This document shows positions 16,430 to 25,845 of a stretch of DNA of 64,000 nt, in pieces. The notes under the pieces are model-generated. The model saw nothing but the letters and a program-made list of their open reading frames with translations. It searched no databases and was not told where the DNA came from. Numbering within the stretch: the stretch's first letter is position 1; each line of letters opens with the position of its first letter. A program made the position numbers and the translations under genes. Source of the DNA: Rhizobium ecuadorense (GTDB lineage: Bacteria > Pseudomonadota > Alphaproteobacteria > Rhizobiales > Rhizobiaceae); NCBI RefSeq assembly GCF_001187535.1, contig NZ_LFIO01001733.1, positions 62,001-126,000 of the forward strand. Direction: 5' to 3'.

Positions 16430-17680
16430 TTGATGCTGAAGCCTATGCTTCGCCTTTGTTTCGCCGCAATTCCGGACGCAAAACCGCTGCGCACTTTTGC
16501 TGGAATTGCTCTGGCATGCCTGATGCCGTTGACCACAGGGGCGCTTGCAGCCGATAGCGGGGCCGCCGGTTTCGCCACTAAAGCGGCGCAGGCCTACATG
16601 ATCGAGGCCGCCACCGGCACCGTGCTTCTCGCTAAGAACGAGGACCAGGGCTTTTCGCCGGCTTCGCTCGCCAAGCTGATGACGATGGATCTCGTCTTCG
16701 AGGCGGTGACGAAGGGCCAGATCACCTTCGATACCGAATATCCCGTTTCCGAGTATGCCTGGCGGACCGGCGGCGCTCCGTCGAGGACGGCGACGATGTT
16801 TGCCAGCCTTAAATCGCGCGTGCGCGTCGAGGATCTGATCAAGGGCATCGCCATCCAGGGCGCCAATGACAGCTGCATCATCCTGGCCGAAGGCATGGCT
16901 GGAAGCGAGCACCAATTTGCCGAGTCGATGACACGGCGCGCCCGTGAGCTCGGCATGGAGACGGCCGAGTTCGGCAATTCCACCGGCCTTCCCGATGGAA
17001 AGAGCAAGGTGACGGTGCGCGAGATGGTGACGTTGGCCACGGCCCTGCAGCAGACCTATCCGAACCTCTATCCCTATTTCGCGCAGCCGGATTTCGAGTG
17101 GAACAAGATCTTCCAGCGCAACCGCAATCCGCTGCTCGGGCTCGATCTCGGCGCCGACGGTCTGGCCACCGGATTTACCGAGGGCGAGGGTTATTCGATC
17201 GTCGCGTCGGTCGAGCGCGACGGCAGGCGGCTGTTTTTGGCGCTTGCCGGCATCGCTTCCGACAAGGAGCGGACGGAGGAGGCCAAGCGGGTACTCGAAT
17301 GGGGGCTGACGGCCTTCGAGAACCGGCAGATCTTCGCCGACAAGGAAGTGATTGGAGCCGCCAGCGTCTATGGCGGCACGGTGCGCACCGTCGATCTCGT
17401 GGCCAAAGCGCCGGTCAGTGTTTATATTCCGATCAGCAATCCCGACCGGCTGTCGGCGCGTATCGTCTATCGCTGGCCGCTGACGGCGCCGGTGCAGCCG
17501 GATACCCAGGCAGGCACGCTCAGGATTTTCGCGGGCAGCCGCCTGCTCAGGGAAGTGCCGCTCTATACCGTGGGGGCGGTCGGCGAGGGCTCGCTCAGCA
17601 GCCGGGCTGTTGACGCCATGCTGGAACTCGGCGAATCGCTATTCTTCTCCTGGCTCTGGGACAAGTCCGCGCCCGGCTGA
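16430..17680 (+). CDS. D-alanyl-D-alanine carboxypeptidase homologue with altered SxN and KTG motifs
   Basis: DacA/PBP5-family protein of 416 aa with an N-terminal signal peptide (residues about 20-40), so periplasmic. The nucleophile motif SxxK is intact (SLAK, residues 79-82). The second motif, normally S-x-N, reads G-A-N (144-146), and the third, normally K-T-G, reads A-T-G (246-248). Spacing between the three matches PBP5 closely, so the alignment is secure. The C-terminal beta domain (PBP5_C type) is present. D,D-carboxypeptidase activity may be reduced, changed or lost. The start could also be ATG 16433. Confidence 0.85.
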   Translation: MMLKPMLRLCFAAIPDAKPLRTFAGIALACLMPLTTGALAADSGAAGFATKAAQAYMIEAATGTVLLAKNEDQGFSPASLAKLMTMDLVFEAVTKGQITFDTEYPVSEYAWRTGGAPSRTATMFASLKSRVRVEDLIKGIAIQGANDSCIILAEGMAGSEHQFAESMTRRARELGMETAEFGNSTGLPDGKSKVTVREMVTLATALQQTYPNLYPYFAQPDFEWNKIFQRNRNPLLGLDLGADGLATGFTEGEGYSIVASVERDGRRLFLALAGIASDKERTEEAKRVLEWGLTAFENRQIFADKEVIGAASVYGGTVRTVDLVAKAPVSVYIPISNPDRLSARIVYRWPLTAPVQPDTQAGTLRIFAGSRLLREVPLYTVGAVGEGSLSSRAVDAMLELGESLFFSWLWDKSAPG

Positions 17681-17812
17681 ATGCCGGCGCTGCGATGCAA
17701 TTTGCCGGGAAAGGTGAATTTGTCGCCGCGGCGAAAGGTTTTCCTTCCTGCTGTCTTCGGATAGATAGAAGAAGCAAGGCGCGTGCGGCGCCTGGAATGC
17801 GGGAAGTTGTCA

Positions 17813-18493
17813 TTGTCATCCGGTGCGGGATTGTTCGTTACGTTTGAAGGCGGGGAGGGCGCTGGGAAATCCACGCAGATTCGCCGCCTCGCCGAGGCAC
17901 TGAAGGGCGAAGGTCACGATGTGCTGGTGACGCGGGAACCGGGCGGATCGCCGGGTGCCGAGGCCGTGCGCCACGTGCTGTTGTCGGGGGCTGCCGAAGC
18001 CTTCGGCACGCGGATGGAGGCGATCCTCTTTGCGGCGGCGCGCAACGACCACGTCGAAGAGGTGATCCGGCCCGCACTGGCGGTCGGCAAGATCGTGCTC
18101 TGCGACCGCTTTATTGACTCCTCCCGCGTCTACCAGGGCATCACCGGCAATCTTGAGCCGGATTTCATCGAGACGCTGCAGCGCATCGCCATCAACGGCG
18201 TGATACCGGATTGCACCGTGATTCTCGATATCCCCGCCAAGATCGGGCTGGAGCGGGCGCAGAAGCGCGCCGCCGCCGACGCTCCCGACCGCTTCGAGAA
18301 AGAGCGGCTCGAAACCCACGAGAAACGCCGCGAAGCCTTTCTCGATATCGCCGCTCGCGAGCCGGAGCGCTGTCACGTGATCAACGCCATGCAGAGCGAG
18401 GAGGCGATCGCCGCCGAGATCGAGGCGATCGTGCAGCAGCTGATGTCGCCTGCGGACCGTGCTCGCATGCGGGAAGCCGCCCATCATGAGTGA
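17813..18493 (+). CDS. tmk: Thymidylate kinase
   Basis: Phosphorylates dTMP to dTDP. P-loop EGGEGAGKST near residues 9-18, DRF motif (LCDRFIDSSRVYQG) near 92-106, and the lid region RAAADAPDRFEKE near 148-160. The start is a TTG at 17813 (MSSGAGLFVTFEGG) behind gggaag; a GTG at 17783 would add ten residues not typical of the family. About 226 aa. It is followed by holB across an unusual 16-bp tandem repeat. tmk-holB is a conserved pair. Confidence 0.93.
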   Translation: MSSGAGLFVTFEGGEGAGKSTQIRRLAEALKGEGHDVLVTREPGGSPGAEAVRHVLLSGAAEAFGTRMEAILFAAARNDHVEEVIRPALAVGKIVLCDRFIDSSRVYQGITGNLEPDFIETLQRIAINGVIPDCTVILDIPAKIGLERAQKRAAADAPDRFEKERLETHEKRREAFLDIAAREPERCHVINAMQSEEAIAAEIEAIVQQLMSPADRARMREAAHHE

Positions 18494-18525
18494 AGCCCGT
18501 TATGAGTGACGCCCATCATGAGTGA
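18486..18525. repeat. Three-copy 16-bp-spaced repeat at the tmk/holB junction
   Basis: ATGAGTGA occurs at 18486, 18502 and 18518, exactly 16 bp apart, with similar bases between (agcccgtt, cgcccatc). The first copy supplies the tmk stop (TGA 18491-18493) and the third supplies the holB start (ATG 18518). Confidence 0.8.
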
Positions 18526-19543
18526 AGAAAGGCCCGGACTGCTCGACGGCGCCATCTGGCCGGGGGAAAATACCAGGCTGTTCGGCCATGAGGAGGCGGA
18601 GGCCTTCCTTGCGCACTCCTACCGCTCCGGCAAGGGACACCACGCCATCCTGATAGAGGGGCCCGAGGGCATCGGCAAGGCGACGCTCGCCTTCCGTTTC
18701 GCCAATCACGTGCTCTCGCATCCCGATCCTGCCACGGCGCCGGAGACGATCGGCGATCCGGATCCTGCCTCATCCGTCAGCCGGCAGATCACTTCAGGCG
18801 CCTCGCACAATCTCCTGCATCTCGCCCGTCCGGTGGATGAAAAGACCGGCAAGGTGAAGTCGGCGATCACCGTCGACGAGGTTCGCCGCGCCGGCAAATT
18901 CTTCTCGCAGACCTCGGGCACCGGCAATTGGCGGATCGTTATCATCGATCCGGCCGACGACATGAACCGCAATGCGGCCAACGCCATCCTCAAAATCCTG
19001 GAAGAGCCGCCGAAGCGGGCGCTGTTCCTGGTGCTCTCGCATGCGCCGGGACGATTGCTGCCGACGATCCGCTCGCGCTGCCTGCCGCTGAAACTGGCGC
19101 CGCTTGCCGACGATGTGCTGATGGCGGCGCTTGCCCATCTCGGCATATCCGGCGAAGGCGGGGCGGTGCTTTCGGCTGCCAAGGGCAGCGTCGGCGAGGC
19201 GCTGAAACTGTTGAATTACGGCGGCGGCGAGATCATCGCCGCCTATGACGAGATGCTGTCGGCCGAAGGAGCGACGGCCCGCAAGGCGATGCATCGGCTG
19301 GCCGACGCGCTTTCGGGCAGGGAAAGCGACACGATCTTCGATTTCTTCGTCAGCCATGTCGGCGACGACATCATGAGCCGGGCGCGCGCAGCGGCAGGCG
19401 AGGGGAAGATCACGGCTGCGGAACGGCTGGCGCGGCTCTATTCCGAGATCACCGAGCGGCTGACCATTTCGGATGCCTATAACCTCGACCGCAAACAGAC
19501 GATCATCAGCATTCTCGCCGATATCAAGCAGCCGGGCTTCTAG
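18518..19543 (+). CDS. holB: DNA polymerase III delta-prime subunit
   Basis: Clamp-loader subunit at the replication fork. 341 aa with an AAA+ core: EGPEGIGKATLAF (P-loop-like) near residues 46-58, sensor and Walker-B region IVIIDPADDMNRNAANAILK near 146-165, and SRC motif TIRSRCLPL near 187-195. These are characteristic of HolB. The start ATG 18518 (MSEERPGLLDG) is the last of three ATGAGTGA copies; the GTG at 18506 is in frame but less likely. It follows tmk, as in most proteobacteria. Confidence 0.92.
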   Translation: MSEERPGLLDGAIWPGENTRLFGHEEAEAFLAHSYRSGKGHHAILIEGPEGIGKATLAFRFANHVLSHPDPATAPETIGDPDPASSVSRQITSGASHNLLHLARPVDEKTGKVKSAITVDEVRRAGKFFSQTSGTGNWRIVIIDPADDMNRNAANAILKILEEPPKRALFLVLSHAPGRLLPTIRSRCLPLKLAPLADDVLMAALAHLGISGEGGAVLSAAKGSVGEALKLLNYGGGEIIAAYDEMLSAEGATARKAMHRLADALSGRESDTIFDFFVSHVGDDIMSRARAAAGEGKITAAERLARLYSEITERLTISDAYNLDRKQTIISILADIKQPGF

Positions 19544-19553
19544 TGTGCTGCGT

Positions 19554-20342
19554 TCAGCCGGTCAGCAGCTTGCCTGCGACGACGGCGAGTGTGACGGCAA
19601 GAACGATACGGATGGTGCGTTCGTGCAGCCTCGGCGCCAGCAGGCTGCCGATGATGATGCCGGGGATGGAGCCGATGAGCAGGGCAAACAGCATCGGCCA
19701 GTCGATTTCACCGATCAGCCAGTAGCCCGTGCCGCCGATCAGGGTCAGCGGCACCGCATGGACGATATCGGAGCCGACGATCTCGCGCACATCGAGCCTG
19801 GGATAAAGGACCAGCAGGATCGTCACCCCCAAGGCGCCTGCACCGACCGAGGTCAGGGTGACGAGAACGCCGAGCAGGAATCCGAGAATGACGGTAAGGG
19901 CGAGGATGGTTCTCGGCTGCGGCGGCGTGCGGTCGCCGATGGCGCGGCGCGCCAGCTCGAGTATCGGGCCTCGGAAGACCAGCATGATCGCGGTCATGAC
20001 GAGAAGCCAGCCGAGCGCCGTGGTGATCGTATTGGTCACGCCGATGCTTTTGCGATCGACGCCTGCCAGCAGCCACAGCATCAGCAAGGCGGCCGGCACG
20101 CTGCCTATGGCGAGACCGCCGACGATCTTCCAGTTGACGCGCCCGTGCATGCCGTGAACGGCGGTGCCGGCGGTCTTGGTGATTGCCGCATAGAGAAGAT
20201 CGGTGCCGACGGCGGTTGCGGGATGGACGCCGAAGAGCAGCACCAGCAGCGGCGTCATCAGCGAACCGCCGCCAACACCTGTGATGCCGACGAGCGCGCC
20301 GACAAACAGGCCCGAAAGCGAATAGAGCGGCTCAAACGTCAA
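19554..20342 (-). CDS. Sulfite exporter TauE/SafE family membrane protein
   Basis: 262-aa polytopic protein with about eight helices and the two glycine-rich family repeats (GLFVGALVGITGVGGGSLMT at the N-terminus; VTLTSVGAGALGVTILL in the second half). Members export sulfur-containing organic anions or are of unknown specificity. The start is a TTG at 20342 following ggagg; the longer frame from 20486 adds non-family sequence. It is convergent with holB and sits apart from the surrounding housekeeping operon. Confidence 0.85.
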   Translation of the reverse strand: MTFEPLYSLSGLFVGALVGITGVGGGSLMTPLLVLLFGVHPATAVGTDLLYAAITKTAGTAVHGMHGRVNWKIVGGLAIGSVPAALLMLWLLAGVDRKSIGVTNTITTALGWLLVMTAIMLVFRGPILELARRAIGDRTPPQPRTILALTVILGFLLGVLVTLTSVGAGALGVTILLVLYPRLDVREIVGSDIVHAVPLTLIGGTGYWLIGEIDWPMLFALLIGSIPGIIIGSLLAPRLHERTIRIVLAVTLAVVAGKLLTG

Positions 20343-20577
20343 TCGAGCGCCTCCGACGGCGCGTGGCCACGACAGTCCGGATAGATGAAAACTGGCACTT
20401 CGTTCTGTCCCGCCCTCTTTTCCATGACGGGTAGATTGCGGCAGAAGCTGAGTCAAGTTCACCGCCGCCCGTGTCCCGGAAATCATCGACGGCGGTAAAA
20501 CTTGATGTTTCGCTTGACGGTGACATGCGCTAAGAGCGGCTGACCATTTTTATAGAGTTAGCCGGACATTGGCCGCC

Positions 20578-22128
20578 ATGACAGACAAGACACCCTTCTA
20601 CATCACCACCGCGATTTCCTATCCCAACGGCAAGCCGCATATCGGCCATGCCTATGAGCTGATCGCGACGGATGCGATGGCGCGCTACCAGCGCCTGGAC
20701 GGCAGGGATGTGTTCTTCCTGACCGGCACCGACGAACACGGCCAGAAGATGCAGCAAACGGCACGCGCGGAGGGGATTACCGCCCAGGCGCTTGCCGACC
20801 GCAACTCCGGCGAATTCCAGGCGATGGCCAAGCTGCTGAACGCCTCTAACGACGACTTCATCCGCACCACGCAGGAACGCCATCACGAGACGTCGCGCAA
20901 CATCTGGAACCTGATGGCCGAGAATGGCGACATCTACAAGGACAGCTATGCCGGCTGGTATTCGGTGCGCGATGAAGCATATTATCAGGAAAACGAGACG
21001 GAGCTGCGCGCCGACGGCGTGCGCTACGGGCCGCAGGGTACGCCGGTCGAGTGGGTTGAAGAGGCAAGCTATTTCTTCAAACTCTCCGAATACCAGGAAA
21101 AGCTGCTTGCCCATTACGAGGCGAACCCCGATTTCATCGGTCCGGCCGAGCGCCGCAACGAGGTGATCTCTTTCGTCAAGTCGGGCCTGAAGGACCTCTC
21201 GGTCTCGCGCACGACCTTCGACTGGGGCATCAAGGTGCCGAACGATCCCGCCCATGTCATGTATGTCTGGGTCGACGCGCTGACCAACTACATCACCGCC
21301 ACCGGCTACATCGAGGACAGGAACGGCCCGCGGGCGAAATACTGGCCGGCCGATGTGCACATCATCGGCAAGGACATCATCCGTTTCCATGCTGTCTACT
21401 GGCCGGCCTTCCTGATGTCGGCAAAGCTGCCGCTGCCGAAGCGGGTCTTTGCCCACGGCTTCCTGCTCAACAAGGGCGAGAAGATGTCGAAGTCGCTCGG
21501 CAATGTCGTCGATCCCGTCAACCTGGTGAACCATTTCGGCCTCGACCAGGTGCGCTACTTCTTCCTGCGCGAAGTGTCCTTCGGCCAGGACGGTAGCTAT
21601 AGCGAAGAGGCGATCGGCATCCGCATCAATTCCGACCTCGCCAACGGCATCGGCAATCTTGCCAGCCGCTCGCTGTCGATGATCGTGAAGAATTGCGACG
21701 GCAAGATCCCGGAATGCGGGCCACTGACCGACGAGGACAAGGCCATGCTGGCGCAGGCCGACGCGTTGCATGCCTCGACACGCGAGGACATGGGCAAGCA
21801 GCAGATTCACCGGGCGCTCGCCTCGATCATCTCGGTCGTTTCCGAGACCGACCGTTATTTCGCCGGCCAGGCGCCATGGGCGCTGAAGAAGACCGATCCC
21901 GAGCGTATGGGCACGGTGCTTTACGTGACAGCCGAAGTCGTGCGCCAGATCGCCATTCTGCTGCAGCCGTTCATGCCTGATTCAGCGGGCAAGCTGCTCG
22001 ATCTGGTCGCGGCATCCGATGACAAGCGCGATTTCGCCGCTCTGGGGCAAGCCGGCCGTCTCGTTGCCGGAACGCCGCTCGAGGCGCCGACGCCGGTCTT
22101 CCCCCGCTACGTGGCTCCGGAGGCTTGA
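20578..22128 (+). CDS. metG: Methionyl-tRNA synthetase
   Basis: Charges tRNA-Met. 516 aa, class I synthetase with the HIGH signature as PHIGHAYE near residues 21-28 and KMSKS in GEKMSKSLGNVVDP near 301-314. The connective domain is short and no C-terminal EMAP/tRNA-binding domain is present, as usual in alphaproteobacteria. The start at 20578 (MTDKTPFYITTA) fits the family; an upstream TTG is in frame. It is followed 4 bases later by tatD. Confidence 0.97.
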   Translation: MTDKTPFYITTAISYPNGKPHIGHAYELIATDAMARYQRLDGRDVFFLTGTDEHGQKMQQTARAEGITAQALADRNSGEFQAMAKLLNASNDDFIRTTQERHHETSRNIWNLMAENGDIYKDSYAGWYSVRDEAYYQENETELRADGVRYGPQGTPVEWVEEASYFFKLSEYQEKLLAHYEANPDFIGPAERRNEVISFVKSGLKDLSVSRTTFDWGIKVPNDPAHVMYVWVDALTNYITATGYIEDRNGPRAKYWPADVHIIGKDIIRFHAVYWPAFLMSAKLPLPKRVFAHGFLLNKGEKMSKSLGNVVDPVNLVNHFGLDQVRYFFLREVSFGQDGSYSEEAIGIRINSDLANGIGNLASRSLSMIVKNCDGKIPECGPLTDEDKAMLAQADALHASTREDMGKQQIHRALASIISVVSETDRYFAGQAPWALKKTDPERMGTVLYVTAEVVRQIAILLQPFMPDSAGKLLDLVAASDDKRDFAALGQAGRLVAGTPLEAPTPVFPRYVAPEA

Positions 22129-22132
22129 GGCC

Positions 22133-22915
22133 GTGCTGATCGATACGCATTGCCATCTCGATTTTGCCGACTTCGAGGCGGAGCGCGACGAGATCGTCGC
22201 GCGCGCCCATCAGGCCGGCGTCAAGCAGATGGTGACGATCTCGACGCGGGTGCGCAAGCTCGACGGGCTGCTTGAAATCACCGAGAAATATCCCTCGGTG
22301 TTCTGCTCGGTCGGTACGCATCCGAACAATGCCGACGAAGAGCTGGATATCCAGACGGAAGAGCTGGTGCGCCTTGCCAACGCCCATGAGAAGGTGGTGG
22401 CGATCGGCGAGGCGGGTCTCGATTATTTCTACGATACGCAGACGCCCGAGGACCAGCAGACCGGCTTCCGCCGCCATATTGCGGCAGCGCGCGCCACGCA
22501 GCTGCCGCTCGTCATCCACAGCCGCAGCGCCGATGAGGACATGGCAGCAATCCTGACCGAGGAAACGGGGAAGGGGGCCTTCCCCTTCATCCTGCACTGC
22601 TTCTCGGCCGGTCCGGAACTGGCGCGAACCGGCGTCGAACTCGGCGGCTATATCTCCTTTTCTGGCATCCTGACTTTCCCGAAGTCGGAAGAGCTGCGCG
22701 AGATCGCCAAGACGATCCCTCGGGATCGGCTGCTGGTGGAAACGGACGCGCCGTATCTGGCGCCGAAGCGCTGGCGCGGCAAGCGCAACGAACCGTCTTA
22801 TGTCGTCAACACCGCCGAGGTGCTCGCTGAGACGATCGGCCTTTCCTACGCAGAGGTCGCGCGGATCACGACGGAGAACGCATTGCGCCTGTTTACGAAG
22901 ATGCCGAGGGTCTGA
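22133..22915 (+). CDS. tatD: TatD-family metal-dependent DNase/hydrolase
   Basis: 260-aa TIM-barrel metallohydrolase. Metal-ligand motif DTHCHLDF at residues 4-11, GEAGLDYFYD near 92-101, HSRSADED near 125, and DAPYLAPKRWRGKRNEPSY near 205-223. The GTG start at 22133 is four bases after metG's stop and matches the conserved N-terminus (VLIDTHCHLD). Cytoplasmic. The metG-tatD-MBL order is conserved in Rhizobiales. Confidence 0.93.
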   Translation: MLIDTHCHLDFADFEAERDEIVARAHQAGVKQMVTISTRVRKLDGLLEITEKYPSVFCSVGTHPNNADEELDIQTEELVRLANAHEKVVAIGEAGLDYFYDTQTPEDQQTGFRRHIAAARATQLPLVIHSRSADEDMAAILTEETGKGAFPFILHCFSAGPELARTGVELGGYISFSGILTFPKSEELREIAKTIPRDRLLVETDAPYLAPKRWRGKRNEPSYVVNTAEVLAETIGLSYAEVARITTENALRLFTKMPRV

Positions 22916-22919
22916 GAGC

Positions 22920-23744
22920 GTGCTCTACCGGCGGCGCTTCACCATTCTCGGCTGTTCATCGTCACCCGGCGTGCCGCGCATTACCGGCGACTGGGGCGCC
23001 TGCAATCCCGGCAATCCGAAGAACCGGCGCACCCGCGCTGCCTTCATGGTGCAGCAATTTGCGCCGGATGGCGGCGTCACCACCGTCGTTATCGACACCG
23101 GACCGGATTTTCGCGAGCAGATGATCAGGGCAGGGGCCGACCATGTCGATGCCGTGCTCTACAGCCATCCCCATGCCGATCATATTCATGGCATCGACGA
23201 TCTGCGCGGCTATTTTCACAACACCCGCCGCCGGGTGCCGATCTTTGCCGACCAATATACGATGGACAGGCTGCGGGAAGCCTTCGGCTATTGCCTGGAG
23301 ACACCGCCGGGCAGCAATTATCCGCCGATCGTGCTGCCTGTTGTCATCGAAAACCTCGACGAGCCCGTCGAAGTCCGCGGTCCCGGCGGCAAGATACGGT
23401 TTCATCCGCATATCCAGCAGCACGGCGATATAAATTCGCTCGGCTTTCGGATCGGCGATGTGGCTTATTGCAGCGATATCAGCGACTTCCCGCCGCAGAC
23501 CGTCGACAAGCTTCAGAATCTCGATGTGCTGATTATCGACGCGCTGCAATATACCTATCATCCGAGCCATCTATCGCTGGAACAGTCGCTCGACTGGATC
23601 GGCCGGCTGAAGCCGAAACGGGCGATCCTCACGCATATGCACACGCCGCTCGATTACGACGCGGTGATGGCTGAGACGCCGGACCATGTGGTGCCGGCCT
23701 ATGATCAGATGAGTTTCGAAACCGAGGTCAGGATCGGGGCTTGA
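22920..23744 (+). CDS. MBL-fold metallohydrolase (PhnP-like)
   Basis: 274-aa metallo-beta-lactamase-fold hydrolase starting with GTG (MLYRRRFTILGCSSSPGVPR). The GCSSSPGVP start and the HPHADHIHG metal motif (HxHxDH) near residues 81-89 are clear, with further ligands around SDISDF and THMHTPLDY. The PhnP branch hydrolyses cyclic phosphodiesters, though the housekeeping location here suggests a general role rather than phosphonate use. It follows tatD with 4 bases between. Confidence 0.88.
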   Translation: MLYRRRFTILGCSSSPGVPRITGDWGACNPGNPKNRRTRAAFMVQQFAPDGGVTTVVIDTGPDFREQMIRAGADHVDAVLYSHPHADHIHGIDDLRGYFHNTRRRVPIFADQYTMDRLREAFGYCLETPPGSNYPPIVLPVVIENLDEPVEVRGPGGKIRFHPHIQQHGDINSLGFRIGDVAYCSDISDFPPQTVDKLQNLDVLIIDALQYTYHPSHLSLEQSLDWIGRLKPKRAILTHMHTPLDYDAVMAETPDHVVPAYDQMSFETEVRIGA

Positions 23745-23779
23745 GCCCCGGCCCCAGAGCATGATCAGGCCCGAAATCA

Positions 23780-24385
23780 CTACATGTAGGGCATAACCTC
23801 GACGGCGCCGCGATAGATCATGTCAAGCGAGACATAGAGGATGATCAGCAAGCCGACATAGGCGATCCAGCGATGGTCGTGGAGCAACCGGGCGATCAGG
23901 TTGGCGGCGATGCCCATCAGCGCGATCGACAGGGCAAGGCCGATGATCAGCACGTTCGGATGTTCGCGCGCGGCACCGGCAACGGCGAGCACGTTGTCGA
24001 GCGACATAGAGACGTCGGCGATGACGATCTGGGTCGCCGCCTGGAAAAAGGTCTTTTTCGGCGCGCCTTCGGCGCCCCCCGCTTCGTGGTTCTCGCCATG
24101 GCCGGCGCGAAGCTCACGCCACATCTTCCAGCAAACCCAGAGGAGCAGAAGTCCGCCGGCCAGCAGCAGACCGACGATCGCGAGCAGATAGACCGCAACG
24201 CTGGCAAAGAGAATACGCAGGACGGTCGCGGCCGCTATTCCGACAATGATCGCCTTTCGGCGCTGCGTGGCCTCAAGCCCGGCAGCTGCAAGACCGATCA
24301 CCACCGCGTTGTCGCCGGCTAGAACGAGGTCGATAGCAATGACCTGCAGCAAAGCCGTCAGACCGGCTGCCGTAAAGATGTCCAT
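23780..24385 (-). CDS. TerC-family integral membrane protein
   Basis: 201-aa inner-membrane protein with about six to seven helices. The TerC hallmarks VLAGDNAVVIGLAAAGL near residues 20-36 and ADVSMSLDNVLAVAGAA near 120-136 are present; the paired Asp-Asn motifs are thought to bind or transport a metal. Members of this group are linked to tellurite resistance or manganese export. The start at 24385 (MDIFTAAGL) fits better than the longer frame. Confidence 0.88.
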   Translation of the reverse strand: MDIFTAAGLTALLQVIAIDLVLAGDNAVVIGLAAAGLEATQRRKAIIVGIAAATVLRILFASVAVYLLAIVGLLLAGGLLLLWVCWKMWRELRAGHGENHEAGGAEGAPKKTFFQAATQIVIADVSMSLDNVLAVAGAAREHPNVLIIGLALSIALMGIAANLIARLLHDHRWIAYVGLLIILYVSLDMIYRGAVEVMPYM

Positions 24386-24669
24386 ATGAAATATCCCCAA
24401 TGCGTCAAAAGCCGTGCTAGCGTCTCGAAGGTTTGCCGTCAACCGCTACAGTGCTTTGAATTGCGGTGGCGCCAGACAACGATCCTCGATGCCCAAACGT
24501 TCCTCATTTCGATGTCGGAGAGCTGCGAATGCCGGGGCGGGCAGTGCGGCTGATGCCGCCGATACCTCCCGCGCATTGGCTTGGAACATTCCTCTCGTCC
24601 ACCTGTTTTTCTGATCAGGAAACCAGCCGGCGTCGACGGCGTGGGTCTATGCATCGAGAGGAGATTCCC

Positions 24670-25323
24670 ATGAGCAGCATTTACAACGATACCAATCCGG
24701 CCTTCTCGGGCCCGACAGGGGGCAGCAGCCTCACCGCATTTTTCGACAGCCGATCGCAAGCCGAATCCGCCGTCTCCCGTCTCGAAGACGCCGGCGTGCC
24801 GGTCGCGAGAATCCGGTTGATGCCGGGATATGAGGCGGATGGAAAACCCGCCGGCACGATGAGCGACGACCGCAGCGGCTTCTTCGACGCGCTGGCCGAC
24901 TTCTTCTTCCCCGATGAGGATCGGGCTGTTTACGCAGAGGGGCTGCGGCGAGGCGGTTTCCTCGTCCAGGTCAATAATATCGATGACGCGCTCTATGAGA
25001 CCGTCCACGATATTCTGGACGACGAGGGCAGCATCGATATGGATGAACGGGCAGACCTCTGGTCGTCGGAGGACAGGCAGCAAGGCGCATCCAATACCGG
25101 TTTTGTTGGCCAATCCTCCGGCGGCAAAGCGTCCGAAGACCTCGCCGTGTCCGAAAGCGCATTCGACGATACGCGACCCGTGGCGACGCGGGACACCACG
25201 CATGGAAGCGCCTACACCTATAGCGCCGGCGACGCTTCGCCATCGGACGATGCCAATCGCCAATCGCAGAGCCAGTCGCAAGGCGGATCTCGGCAGAGCC
25301 AGAGTTTCCGGCGCGACCACTGA
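24670..25323 (+). CDS. General stress protein YflT-like with low-complexity tail
   Basis: 217-aa protein. Residues about 17-115 form the YflT/heat-induced stress domain (LTAFFDSRSQAESAVSRLED, GVPVARIRLMPGYE), also seen in general stress protein 17M. The last 60 residues are Ser/Gln/Asp-rich and probably disordered. The start at 24670 (MSSIYNDTN) follows gagaggag. A role in osmotic or oxidative stress is inferred from the family only. Confidence 0.75.
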   Translation: MSSIYNDTNPAFSGPTGGSSLTAFFDSRSQAESAVSRLEDAGVPVARIRLMPGYEADGKPAGTMSDDRSGFFDALADFFFPDEDRAVYAEGLRRGGFLVQVNNIDDALYETVHDILDDEGSIDMDERADLWSSEDRQQGASNTGFVGQSSGGKASEDLAVSESAFDDTRPVATRDTTHGSAYTYSAGDASPSDDANRQSQSQSQGGSRQSQSFRRDH

Positions 25324-25400
25324 TCGGCTGACGTGCAATGGGGGCCTGGCCACGATGCCGGGCCTTCATCTCATCTCTCTTGTTGTTCGAGGATATGTCC

Positions 25401-25778
25401 ATGCAATCATCCATCAATCGCGACGGCCGCCTTCCCGACCCCGATGAACTGATCGCGGACGGTGAACCGCCTTTTGCCGATGCCGCCATGGAGACCGCGC
25501 GTGAAAAAGCCGACCAGGATCTGAACGCCCTGCAGCAGGAGCTAAGGCTGCTGAAGGCTCGGATAGGCATGCTGCGCGAGGACGCGGAGGCGGCGCTGAA
25601 GGCCAAGGCCGCATCGGTCGATGCAAGCGCCCATGTTCAACTGGGCAGCTATCCCTGGGCGAAGCTTGCCGCAGCAATCTGCGCAACCTTCATTGCCGCC
25701 AGGCTGGTTCGAAATGTTCCGCTGGGGGTCATGTTTGCCGGATATGCCGGTCATCTCTCCGAGGCGAGACGGCGGTGA
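25401..25778 (+). CDS. Hypothetical membrane-anchored coiled-coil protein
   Basis: 125-aa protein starting MQSSINRDGRLPDPDELI. Residues about 30-70 are a predicted coiled coil (ALQQELRLLKARIGMLREDA) and 84-115 hold a hydrophobic segment (LAAAICATFIAARLVRN). The layout is similar to ElaB/DUF883 proteins. The start at 25401 has better Shine-Dalgarno spacing (gagg, 8 bases) than the ATG at 25395. Function unknown; it lies with the stress protein at 24670. Confidence 0.65.
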   Translation: MQSSINRDGRLPDPDELIADGEPPFADAAMETAREKADQDLNALQQELRLLKARIGMLREDAEAALKAKAASVDASAHVQLGSYPWAKLAAAICATFIAARLVRNVPLGVMFAGYAGHLSEARRR

Positions 25779-25845
25779 CCGGCTGACTGGGAACCGAAGG
25801 CAGCGGTGCGGATAAGGCGCATCGATCCCACTGCGTGGGAGGAAA

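Noticed and set aside
20530..21810. Long minus-strand frame over metG
   Set aside because: Shadow of metG, which has intact HIGH and KMSKS motifs on the plus strand.
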